Below are positions 38,341 through 52,700 of a stretch of DNA of 64,000 nucleotides, one piece after another. The notes under the pieces were generated by a model. It worked only from the letters and a program-made list of their open reading frames with translations, was not told the origin of the DNA and did not search any database. The stretch's first letter is position 1, and each line of letters opens with the position of its first letter. The translations under genes were made by a program, and so were the position numbers. This DNA comes from Wuchereria bancrofti (lineage: Eukaryota > Nematoda > Chromadorea > Rhabditida > Onchocercidae), in assembly GCA_005281725.1 (NCBI GenBank), contig SSBO01000012.1:20724779-20788778 (forward strand), read 5' to 3'.

Positions 38341-40143
38341 ATGGATTGATAAACAATAGACAAGTAAAGAGATAGCAGGCAGTTAGATATTGCTACAAAG
38401 AAAGATAATTTTGCTTGTGCAGAAAAAATGAAAAAGAATGATAAAATTGTTTAGAAATTATTTTGAAAACAATAACAATGAGATATAGACCGGAAAATAA
38501 CATTGACAGCAATAGCAACAAACAAACTATGTAAAACAACAACAACTGTCTCTCTACTTTTCAACAATCTTTCTCATTTCTTTGTCTGTGAAGAAAAATC
38601 TGAAAATAATCCCAAATGTGACTGATTTTTCTCTTTTTGTTATATTTTTAGAAACAATCTCTTTTTCATTTTCACTTGAAACAATTGAAATGATCATAGC
38701 TTGATACTATTTTTCCTTTTTTTTTTATTATCCAATTTAATTTTTCTTTTTTTTTTTTGTTGCTTAGAATTTTTAATTTTCATATAATATATTTCATGCT
38801 TTATCATTCTGATAACAGAATAATCATTGAAAGAGACAGAGAGAAATACTATCTTACGAAGTTAATTTTGTTATGTAATTAAATCAAAAACTTCCTCACT
38901 TTTTAAATTTAAACTGTAATAGTAAAAATAACATGAAAAAAAAATTATATTATGAATTGGTAAATGCAGAGTTGTTATTTTTATAGGTTGTCTGTTACTG
39001 TTTAATTTTTGTTGAAATTAATTATTTTATCAAAATATTTCATGACAAAACGTTTAGAAATTATTCTAACTTTTAAAATTTACCATTCGCTTTCGAAATT
39101 CTTATTATCCTGAATTCATCAACAAACTGTATTTCTTGTTTTGTTTTGTTTTTTTTCTTGTAATGGTATGAGACGTACAATTTAAAATTTTTGTTTTTGA
39201 GCCAAAAAAAAAAGGAGAAAGCTAGAATTGTTGAAGATACTGATATAAAGAAATGAAAGCTAAAGATAAAAGATAAAATAAATGAATGACAAATACTATA
39301 GTATAGCATTCTTAATAATATTTCACAGTTAAATGAAACAAAATTGCGTACAATTTAAAATATAATTTGGCACAGTATCATTTTACTATTCATTCAGCCA
39401 TCTCCACATCCGGAAAATTTTTGAATTACTCCGAAATTCCTGATTCCATTTCATGTGCTTTTCTTTTGCATGTCTTTTTACTAATTTATATTTTTGAAGG
39501 AATAAATTGCTTTTCTTTATGATGTAAGCATTTAATGACTTCAAATTATTACAAACGATATTGATTTCTGTTCATTAATAAGAAATTAAAATTTTAAGTC
39601 TTTTATTTTTTTTTTACCTCATTAAGAATCTGAAGTCGATGAGTTGAAGAAAAGTTGGAAATCTTTCTCAATAATTCAAAGTTGTATCCTTTGAGAATAT
39701 AATGAAAGTTTTATAAAAAATCAAGCAAGAATTGTTTTTCAACATTTGAGCGGAATTTTTTTGTTATTAAAATAAACAAAATACACAATTTGAAAATATT
39801 GCACAAGCAATTAAAAATTAATTCTATCCTGTCCTTTATTTTCGTCATCTATTTCAAAATTTCATTTTTTGTTTGTCCACTTTAGCAAATCATTCTTATC
39901 TTGGAATCTTCTCAGATTTGCCTTTAAAAATTCAGTGATTCTAATAAAATTTCTTATTAAAACTGTAAGATTTTCTTTTTCGTCTATACTAAAACAAAAT
40001 GTTTAATATTTCTTGCAATATCTCAAATAAATGATTCATAAAATCGTTATAGTAATTACCAATTGCTATTATTTCCCAAAATCCTAACTTTTAGAGGCAT
40101 CACGATTGTTGTAGATTGCTCTGTAGCATCAGTTTATAAAAGC

Positions 40144-40187
40144 TAAATTTCAATAGTGTTAATAAATGATAACACTATTGAAATTTA
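40144..40187. repeat. perfect short hairpin
   Basis: Arms of 18 nt (taaatttcaatagtgtta and its exact reverse complement) flank an 8-nt loop, ataaatga, at 40162-40169. No mismatch. Confidence 0.85.
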
Positions 40188-41829
40188 ATTTTCAGCATTC
40201 CAGGAAAATGATAAGATGGATGAAAATATAAATTCTTCAAATAATCTTTTTTTGCAAACAATGTAGTGGTAATAATTGATAAGTATTACTCCATTATATT
40301 TCCCTCTTTTCAATTTCATCTTTGGTTGCTTTGTTTCCCATTGAAAATTCAATACTTTTATACAGCGAATTGCGCGTCAAACATCAATGATTTATTGAAG
40401 AATTAAAAAAATAAAATGTTGACATGTTGTTATCATTTCTTCGTAATTTATCCAAAAATCTCAAAAATTTCGGAATTCTTTTCCCATACGAATAGTTTAT
40501 CTTTTTTTTTCTCAAAAAAAAAGAAAATTCGACAAGAAAATATTTCTGTTCTATCATTATATTAATTAGCCTTTGCAATACATTTTAAAGGTTATATGAT
40601 TGATCCTATGATCCCTAAAATTTTGAATTAAAAGCAAGTTCTCACATATATATCAAAATTTTGCTGGTTTCTTAAATAGTTTGTTTTTCACTAGTTCTTT
40701 TAAAAAAATTTTTTCCATCAGCTTATCAGTTGGTCGTTGCAAGCAAGATGATTTGAAAAAAGTTATTGGGGATTAAAATCATAAATTACGATGGAAGATA
40801 TAATAGTTTTTGTACAAAGATACTTTTAATATTTCATCAATGTCCAATATTATAATTTAAAAGAGAATTTTGAGTAATTTTCTCGATCATTGACAATTTC
40901 AAAATGTAAATTTTAAATTTATGTTCAACTTAGAAAAACATAAAAAGGAAGGAATAATCATTTGAATATAAGGATGAAAGCTAATATTCTTCTTGTACAC
41001 ATCACCGCTCACGTCAACAACGACAACAACCGCCATTTTACAACGAATATTTCATTAGTATCATTTGAGAGAATGTAATGAAAATGAGTGAGTGGTATTA
41101 GCTTTAGTCTTATTTTACACAATCTGTTTCAGTCCATAAAGTCTGCTGTAATTTGTGCCGAAATACGATACAAATAAATTAATTACCCATTAGAGAAGAC
41201 ATTACTCATTTATCTGTTATCTAGCTAGTCAAATGTCTATCTAGAAAAGTTAAGATAACAGATCATATGCCATCTACCTTTTTGGCGCAAATGTCTAAAA
41301 GTTATCCTATCAGGTCAGCTTGGAATTTTTGATTAAGAAGTAAAAGAGGATGAAAAATCATTATGATCCTTCTTTAACAAGGAATATCGTAACACAATCT
41401 TACAAAAAATTATAGTTGATAACATTCGTAAACTTTATCTGAAGGAAATAAATCATTTCATCGACCATCACAAAAATGAAAATTCTGATCCGTCTTATCA
41501 CTGCAGTGGACAGTGATTATTATACAAGATGGAATTATGACTGATTACACATAATAAATAATCTTTATTTCAAATGCTAAAAAAAAAAGCCACAAAAACC
41601 TTCACTAAAGTTTTTTTTTTTTTGCATTATCAAATAAGTCAAGAAATTGATTTATTTCAACAAGAAGAAGTATGTTTAACAGTAAAATTCATTTATTAAC
41701 CCAATTCATATGCAGGCGATTGAAACTTTCATGTGACACAGTTGACAAAATAACTATTTTTTGCAAAATTTTTGGTAGTAAAAGAAATGAAGTAGGGAGT
41801 AGAAATTGATATTTCAGTTAAAAAACATG

Positions 41830-41929
41830 TTCTGCGTAAGGTTAAAATGCGAACACGTCGCCCAGCTAGCGTGAACGCAGAATATACGCAACTCATCGTA
41901 TTGAGTTGCTCCCTTGCGAACAAATTTTT
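41830..41929. other. structured GC-richer patch, possible non-coding RNA
   Basis: Directly next to the actin copy 2 stop. Outer stem ttctgcgt/acgcagaa (41830-41837 with 41875-41882) encloses cacg/cgtg (41854-41857 with 41870-41873). A second hairpin, gcaactca/tgagttgc, lies at 41888-41909, and a T5 run at 41925-41929 on the plus strand. No matching RNA family was recognised. Confidence 0.3.
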
Positions 41930-41941
41930 GCTTATAGTATT

Positions 41942-43850
<1,909 letters not shown>

Positions 43851-44591
43851 TTATTTGAACGAGAACAAAAGCTCTGCTTAAAATTAGTCATAATTTTAGA
43901 TATTAAAAGAAGAAGAACGAATTTTCTAAAATATTTCCAACTAATCTGAAACATAAACCATTTTGAGGAATTTTCAATGAAATGAAATGATACTATAATG
44001 CTAAAAGAAAAAGAAGTAATAGTTGTAAGGAAAGAAGAATTTAGCAAATGAATTGACTCTCATTTTATTTTATAGACATATCCTCACATTAATTTCGTTA
44101 GTCCAATCGTGAGGGTAAAATTACAACACACTCTCACCTGTCTTTGAATGGATTTAGTGTTGAAAAAAAAAAAGAAATGTTACGACTCTCGAGTAGTCCA
44201 AATTTTTTCTTTTTTTTTTTTTGTGCATTCTAATTCTTACACATCGATGCTTACACTATTAACTTGCTCAATTGCTTACACTATGCAAACATTTTAGCTA
44301 AGAGTGAGACAAAAAAAGCTAATAGAAATGAATGGTACACTATATGGACAAGAATTTGAAATTCATAAATCACGAAAGAATTTGTAAAAGAAACAACAGT
44401 TGAGATTACAACAGTTTCATCTCTTATACTGCTCCTCGTTATCCAGCCTATTTTATAGACAGCAATGATATATCTTATCATTTTATCATAAGCTAAATAT
44501 GAGAAATGACGACAAATAACTAAAACTAAGTTAGAACTTGAAAATTTACACCAATAAAATTTAATAAGCTAAATGATAAATATGACAGACA

Positions 44592-44618
44592 GATATATAT
44601 ATATATATATATATATAG
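44592..44618 (+). repeat. (AT)n microsatellite
   Basis: About 13 AT units. Confidence 0.9.
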
Positions 44619-45068
44619 GCAAAGGTAATTTCAATGAAAGATTGAAATCAAAAAAATAAGCTTTTTAATTGCTCATTTAATGAACTATTTGTGAATTTAT
44701 TTGAATAATTTAATAATTAGGAAAAATATGAAAATTGATGATGGATGAATGAGATTATTAGAATGGAATTGCGCTTTTGTTGGTGCGCAATTGGTAGTGT
44801 TAGCTATTTAGTTTAAATAGAATAATTTCAGTTAAACTATCAAATAATAAACTAATTATTGTGGCAAATGTTCAGCAATGACTCTATGGATAATCGCTAA
44901 ATTCTATCGCAACACTTAAACGGAATGCCACGGATCATCAGCTAACTTCTTTTATACAAGCTTTACAGATCATCACTGTGTCTGTGTCTGTGTGTATGTG
45001 TATGTTCTGTCTGTCTGTTGTAAATACATCTAAATAGCTCAACAGTATATTTAGAAATTTGTTGGAGC

Positions 45069-45098
45069 TGAATGAATGAATGAATGAATGAATGAATT
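45069..45098 (+). repeat. (GAAT)n microsatellite
   Basis: Seven tandem GAAT units. Confidence 0.9.
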
Positions 45099-46437
45099 GA
45101 GGAGAGCTGCGCAAGAAACATTGGATGGAGGTGGTGTGACGATGATCGAATGTGGAGATATGCGCCAAGCGCTAAGAGCAAAAGGAACAGAGAGAGTGTA
45201 GCAGTAACGAAAGTAAACTTTTAAAAATTATGCATAAGAGAGAAGGAAGATATTATACAGGTATCAGAGACTAACCAATCTTACATCTTTTTCATCATTG
45301 CTTCCTTTCCGATTTCTTAGTGAATTCTTCCTAAGTAATAAGTTGATGAGGGATCTTATCGAAAAGTCAACAACATCTGTTGATGGATTGTAAGAAAGAA
45401 ACAACAATGCTTAAATGTTCAATTGTATAAGTAAATTAATTGCACATTTATTCAAAAATTCTTTTTTGAATTGTAATGCTTATATAATTACTCAAAAATA
45501 TTTTCAATTTAAATCTATCTAATCTAGCTTATACTCTGTACATTTTGCATTTGTATCAAAAATATAAATTAATTGCGCAAAGATTCATTCATTCATTCAT
45601 TTATGTGTAATGTTTTAAAGTTTATAAAGCTCATTGAATACACGTAATACTTACTTTAACTTTCATTACAAATATATATTTTAGTTGAACGAATATTCCA
45701 ACTTTAAGCTTTCAGCTGATGATCAAAAAAAAAAATACTTTAATAAATTCAAAATATGTTCTGGTAATTACAAATTTGAAATAATATGTATCCATGATAA
45801 TAACATTAACTGTTTGAATTTTGCTTCAATTTAATTACCAAATGCTTTCAGCAAATTATGTGTGAGTTATATTTGCATTTCATTAATTTTACCTTTCCAT
45901 CATTACTTGAAATATTTATGAGAAAAAATATAAAATGGAATGTAATGCAAAAAAAAAAAAAAATAAAATCATGAAAATCATCATAAATCCTATTGAATAA
46001 GTACAGAGCTTGTGTGCAATTTTTTCTCACAATCTTACTTTGTACACGTAAACCACGTTACTTTTATTTCTTAGATTTAATAAAATTAATAGAAACATAT
46101 CATAAATCATTGATAATTATTGTCATTATCATTGTTTTAAAAATATGAAAGGAAATATTGCCTAGTTTTACCGTTTTTTTTTTTTTTAAAAGACTTAATA
46201 TGTTGGAAACTTTTTCCTCCCTAAACGATATTAAATGAAAAGATGACTAATCCAACAAACAACAAACTTGGTTTAATTTTATAATACTAAGTTGTCCTTC
46301 CAAATTTAAATTTCTAGAACGTTACAGTACCAACGTGTCATTATCTGTTAATTCGTGAGCATAAGCATTCTTAATAATTTTAAATTTTAATCGATTGATT
46401 AAATTAATGAGCAGATGTTTAATCATTTAAAAACTCA

Positions 46438-46530
46438 TTATTATTATTAACATTATTATTATTATTATTATTATATTTATTATTATTAACACTATTATTA
46501 TTATCGTTATTATTATTACCACTAATTATT
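46438..46530 (+). repeat. (ATT)n low-complexity repeat
   Basis: Imperfect ATT/TTA triplet run of about 90 nt. Confidence 0.85.
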
Positions 46531-47079
46531 AATTATTAATACTAATTACAATTATTATAAATTGCCTTTAAATTCTTTGTAATTTTGATAGTGTGTATAA
46601 ATTGGCGATTGCATTTGTTGAAGTAAAATTTTGATGAGCTTTCCGAGTGATTCTCGAATGGATCTCTTTGTTGTAGAACGAATGGTTAGAGAAAATGAAG
46701 TTAGCTTAGTTTAGTATTTATTGAAATGAAAATGTAGATAGAATATGATTTGAGATGGAAGAGTTCGAATTTTTCGAGCAAAGAGGTATTTTGTTGTAAA
46801 AGTTAAGGACAACAATGAAGTTAAGCTTAACATTACTCTTCCACATAGTATCGACAGAGTGACAAGCAAACAGACAGATAAACATAAACTTTTAAGAATT
46901 TCAAAAAAAAGAAAAAAAAAAAAAAAGAAAATTATTTATGCTTCTGTAGCTCTCTCCGCTTTTATAATATTCCTTTGTTTCTTTTGCTCCCTTCAATTCT
47001 TGGAATTGGAATTAGCCACCGTAAGGAACACCAACATTTGTTACTAAGCTAATCAGTCACACATTTCACTTATAGTTCG

Positions 47080-47157
47080 ACACACACACACACACATACA
47101 CACACATATACACACATACATACACACACATACACACACACACACACATACACACAT
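47080..47157 (+). repeat. (CA)n microsatellite
   Basis: CA dinucleotide run with scattered TA units, about 78 nt. Confidence 0.9.
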
Positions 47158-47508
47158 ATGTAGAGGAAGAAGAGAGAAAAAGAGAGAATTTAAATTCAGA
47201 CAAAGGTATACATTCATTCACAAATTCCTAATACTTAGTCTGCGAAACAAAAATAAAGATTTTCTGCTGAAAAATTCAAAAAAAAAAAAATTGATAATAT
47301 TCTCATAGTGACGATTTCTACTGTTTTAAAAAAATATATAAATTTCAAGATTCGAAATGCTTTACTGCAAATAATCCCTGATGTAGTGTTCAAATGAAAG
47401 TGTGGTAGACTTCTCTGTCTAATTTACTCGAAAAGTTGAACTGCATGGACACTTCGAAATCAGATTGCATTATTTTATAAAATGCACTGATAGCATCATC
47501 CATGTCCC

Positions 47509-48062
47509 AGTGTTACATCGTACAACACTTCCAATCATCGAAAGTCAATTTCACGTGACGTACGATGATATGATATCTACTCATTTGATAATTTCAAGCG
47601 TGTTATTTTAGACGGACGTGTTCACTGGACTGCTTTTATTCTGGATTGCAGAAGGAAAGTAGATGTCCACAGAACGTCTGGGCAAAGTGAATGTCCTAAT
47701 GACGGTGGATTCCACGTAACTGTAATGTCAAAACTCTACGTATACTCTCGGCGATGTCATTGGAAAGCCTTGGCCACTGATTTTTGGCTCACTTATAGCA
47801 GAATAATGAAGAACGCTACGTTCACGTCTCACCTTTTCGGTCATTATATAACTCAAAGCTTCGCCAGCAAAGTTCTAATTTTACTCAGACACTCTGTGGG
47901 TATTTTATTTCCTTCTCCTACTTCCTCCATCAAATCAAAATAGTAAAAGCAGTCCACTGAACACAGGCCAACTAAAAGATTATCTTCGAAAGACCTATTA
48001 GCGTTCATCTAAAATAACGCACGTCTGAAACTATAAAATGAGTAGATACCATGTAACACAGG
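47509..48062. mobile_element. inverted-repeat (foldback/MITE-like) element
   Basis: Left arm blocks agtgttacat (47509-47518), atctactcattt...gttattttaga (about 47574-47612) and tgttcactggactgctttta (47619-47638) recur as reverse complements, in mirrored order, at 47942-47961 and 48002-48059. The arms are imperfect and interrupted by about 50 nt on the left and 36 nt on the right. About 300 nt of unique, GC-richer sequence lies between. No transposase is visible, so any movement would need one from elsewhere. Confidence 0.6.
47517..47568. repeat. small palindromic element, copy 2, nested in the left arm
   Basis: Starts atcgtac and ends gtacgat. It sits exactly where the left arm of the larger element is interrupted compared with the right arm. 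Confidence 0.4.
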
Positions 48063-49748
48063 TATTACAGTCCTAAATTTTAAATCTCTTCAATGATTTG
48101 AAACATTTGCTTGCATAATTTCAATGACCAATCTGAAGACTCTTTGGTGCCTCATTGATATGAACACAACATGTGAAAACTTTTATGACATTCATGTAAC
48201 TAACGACAACGATAAATATAAGCTATATAATAAGCAAATTAAAACGATTTTAATTGAATGATTGCTTAAGCAGAATCAATTGTCATAGCTACAGAAGAAA
48301 GAATCTTCACATTATTGCAAAGTTTGGGAAAATATGCCACAAAAACAAAAGAAAAAAAAAACACTTTGAGCAAATCGGTTTACAGTGAAGAAATACAGGA
48401 TAGTGCGCATGATGCTTCCACCAGGTATAAACTGACAACATAAATTAAATTCCTCTTTACTGAAACCCATTGTCCTCCCTTGCTACTCTCTCAGAACTTA
48501 ATATATGCATAAGGTGAACAACAAATTTCCGATCGGCTAAAAAAGTTGAATAATTTCTAGAACTAACGCACAGAAACCAGCGGCCATCTAAAAAGCACTG
48601 ATTTCTATCAAAGGTCTCGCTGAAATATCCTGTGCTTTCCTAAGAAATAATATTTTCAATCTTATTTTACGATCTGCTTGAAAGGAAAGGGCAAAAGAGA
48701 CAAGCCGAGATGTACGAATACAGCTGATGAGCATGATAAAAAACCTGCACAAAAATGCATAGCGAGTCGGATACACATGGAATAAAAAAAGGAAAAAAAA
48801 AACGACAAAGTACACCAAATAAATCACCGCCATTTGATTTTATCTAATTTACATATTCAAGAACACATTCTCTCTCTCTTTTCAAATTTCCATCAGCTCT
48901 CAATAAAAACGAGAAAATGGATTCACCCACACAGTTAAAATAACTTACACCATTGTGTGCTTGTAAAAACTTGGCGTACTTTTCGAAATAAAAACATCAT
49001 ACTTAATAACACTCCCTTCCTGAAAATATTAACTGAAAGCAAACCACCATCACCTATGACCATTATAGACGAAAAAGGAGGACATTGGACACGACAACTA
49101 AAACATTAACTTGAATGAACTCCAAAAAAACTCAAATGAATGTGACAATTGAAAACAAAAGTAATGCAATATGATTCTATGCAATACGCTGCAACATATA
49201 ATATCCATTTACAATAATTCAACATTTCAGTTCACTTATTATCCACAATGTTTGCATTTTAACGAAACAAATTTATAATGAAACAATTCCATAAAAATCT
49301 GCGAATGTCATCAGATTCATGCAGACAAAATAAACGTATTAACTGTTAAAACTGTTAATACTTTTAGAACCATGTTTTTTAATATTTCGAAACCGAATTT
49401 TGTGAACTGCTGGAAAAGAATAGTTAGCGCAGGTTATGGTACCAATAACTTTTCTATAACAGGTTAAGTAGGCCTTACCTTACTTTCATCTCACAATGCC
49501 ACAGAAGTGATTTAGTCTATCGACAGTAGTGCATATACGTAAAGTAGCGCTTATAAAAATTAAACTGTATTAGAACATAAAATTTTTATACGTCTAATAC
49601 AAAACTCCTTTCTTAAAAGCATAGGCCAAGGGGAAAACACTAAATAACTTGTGATATAACTACAATGGCTTACTGCTTAAGCAATAAATATTATGAACAT
49701 TTGATTAGTAAACAAATTTAATTCAAGCACTAAATTTGAAACCAGTTA

Positions 49749-49754
49749 TTTATT
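49749..49754 (-). terminator. polyadenylation signal of the beta-catenin gene
   Basis: Minus-strand AATAAA about 30 nt after the TAG stop. Confidence 0.55.
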
Positions 49755-49783
49755 TACAACTGTTTATGGCACTCGGAGATATG

Positions 49784-52700
49784 CTACATCTGGAAATCAC
49801 CGAAATTGCTGTTATTCGTCGGATCGTTCCAAGAAGCTGGAGCATCGGGACTACCCATATGAACACTTTCCATCGGCTGATCGGTAGTATTGATACTCGG
49901 TGGTCCAGGACAGCAGTAAGCATTTAACGAGGTCCCACTGTGCTCTCCTCGAGCTGAAATTAAGAAAACAATGCTGGTGCAAAGGAACGGCACAAATCAT
50001 AGAAGAGATACCTGTTGTATTTTAAAAGAATGGTTAATATGAATACGTGTGTATGTGTTAATACTATGTATTTCAGCAAAACTGATTTTGTAAAATTTTA
50101 GACAGATTACAAAACAGACATTTGCTTTTAAGAAATCATTTCATAAAAGAGACCAGAGGGATATGTCGATCGCAGGTGATGTCTTTGTTGAGGTAAATCG
50201 AACTGTTGTGTGAACATTGTTGCGAATGGGTCATCACTTATTGAGAGTCCAGAAAGATCCTACGGAATAATTAGGCATTCAGCTGATCAATGAAATATAT
50301 TTTAAAGACTGGATTTATTTTGCAAAACAAGGCTTATATTTCAGAATGCAGTTAAGTTCAAAAACTTCCAAAACAATACAAAAGATCAGGAAACGTATTT
50401 TCAAAGTTTTGCAGTTTAGTCAAAAATTTCATGAAAAAAACCTCAGGCCACACTTCTCCTGAAGAATATTCCATGTTATTGGACGTGTTACCGGTGTTCT
50501 GCGATGGACCTTCACGACCATACATAACAGGAGCTGCCTGATTATCAGAAGGTACTTGCTGTTGAGGAGGTGACGAAGTCTAAAACAAAATCAAATTAAT
50601 ATTTTATCTATGTCAAACATAACAAGATCATATTTTCTTGCAAATGGCAGAATCTCCTTCAACGGTTACATTGTAATCGCTTTCGAAACATGCCCGGAAG
50701 AATATTTAACAGTCAAACCTACAATAACAAGCGGTTTAAGAAATTGGAACCAAACGATAATCCTTATCGAAAAAAAGGAAAAGATTAAATGAAAACAATT
50801 TCATTATGAAAAAAAAAACTGCATCTGAATAAGCGTAAAATTGAAATTTCCCACTGCATTTTATCTGAAAATTTGAATTATTGCAAGATAAGATATACCT
50901 GAGATTGCACATGAATGCCGGCACCCTCCAAGTTAGAATATGAAGTTAAAGACGCAGGTGTTGATAATGGAGTTTGTTGAGGTGGCAAAGAAGGATAGTG
51001 AAGTGCTACTGATGCAGATGGTGATACAGTGTTGTAGGAATTATTGGCTCCATAGTTTTGTTGAGGGTATTGAATTTGTTGAGAATACCCATTGTACGGT
51101 ACATTCGGCTGCCCACCGGGCTGTGCCGAATGTAAAAGCAAACGGTGAGATGAAGGTGGCAAAGAAAAATTCTGATAAAGAACTGATGGATCCCCACCTT
51201 GCACACTGCGCTCATAAGCTTGTTTGGCATACGTTGCTATAATAGTATAAAAAGTATAAATATCTTTGTTTCATAAATATACATACATCCAGCATCCTTA
51301 GTTCATTTTGTTGAAGTAGCCGAATAGTCAAGTAATTTCGCTCTTAAGCATACAATCATAAACTTTCTTAATCGTCATGCCTCAAGAGTTGCCGATATGG
51401 CTTTTATTGCTACACAAACATGTTCATCATTCAGGTACTCATATGATCATTTTGAATTCAATACCTCATTTCTGAAGCCGTATAAACTTACCAAAAGGTT
51501 GGTTACGACTTTGTGAATAATGGTGTAAAGCTGCCATCAAGCCACTATCTGCAGCATATAATGCAGCCAACTGAAAAGTATTTTGGTAAATTCCTATATC
51601 GTCTTCACAGATTTTGAGCTAGATGAATGCCGAAAAAGCTTGTTTCAATATCAAATGTAGTACGTACACATTTGTCTGCAAATAAACTTATTTCGGTAAG
51701 GAAAATAAGATGTAACACTAACTTCAGGATGAGAAGAAAGTTCATATATAAGGCCGAGTGCACTTCTATCCAAGTTTTCATCCTTCACATAATTCTGATA
51801 TAAACAAAACACCGGTAGCAATGCTGCACAGTCACCATCTCGATCGCGAAACATTAGGAAATCAGACCTTCTAATACAATATGATATCTGCAAGTTTACA
51901 TTTTTGTGGATAAAAATGAATTTCAAAAAATAGTGCTATTTGGATCACAGAGAACTCTAAAGATATACCTGATTCAGAAGAACTGAATCCCGGCATAGAA
52001 GCTGAAGAGTGGATAATGATAACTGAATGAGATCTGCAACGCGTACCTCTTCCACCATTTTTGTCTGCAAACAACAAATTCACAAACCGGGTATTTTAAA
52101 AGTGGAAAGACATACAATGGCAGAATCTCTTCCATTTCTTTTTTTTTTATATTGTACTTCTACTCCTTCACTTTTGAACAGTAAAATATTTTCTAACTGA
52201 CTCATTTTAAAGTATTTTTGGGAAGTCAGAATAATTCAAAACCGAAATTTGACTAGAAACTGTGGGCATCAAATATTTTACCGATGGTAACTGGTCGCAT
52301 GCAACTTTTAGAATCAATGCGATACGCTCCACAAAGTTCGTCTCGCAATCAGCTGCCTGCCTTAGACGAATTTCACGAAATAGTAGAAGATTTGTATCTT
52401 GCAAAGCTGCTTTATTCAATATCTGAAATTTAAATTCACTATCTATATGTCTGCAAGCCACCACTAACAAAGAAAAAAAAGTGATTACAGTTTTTACTTT
52501 ACTTCTTGAAAATATCGCAGTTCCGTCGAAATAAGATCATCCACGAGCTTGATTTTAGTTATATCTAAATAACATACGGATATGGGCTAGGCTATATTTA
52601 AAGAGCAGCCTCTAAGAAAGTGAATTTAAAATCCCAACCTGGAGAGTCTGCTTCAGAATAGAAGGCCTCATTTCGGTAAGTTTTCGGAGTAAAAAGTCAG

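Noticed and set aside
47725..47943. 72-codon ORF inside the inverted-repeat element, considered as a transposase fragment
   Set aside because: No DDE-type or other transposase motif and the frame is short; kept only as part of the element.
48588..48833. 81-codon minus-strand ORF
   Set aside because: Hydrophobic and low-complexity, with no acceptor or donor in phase and no family resemblance.
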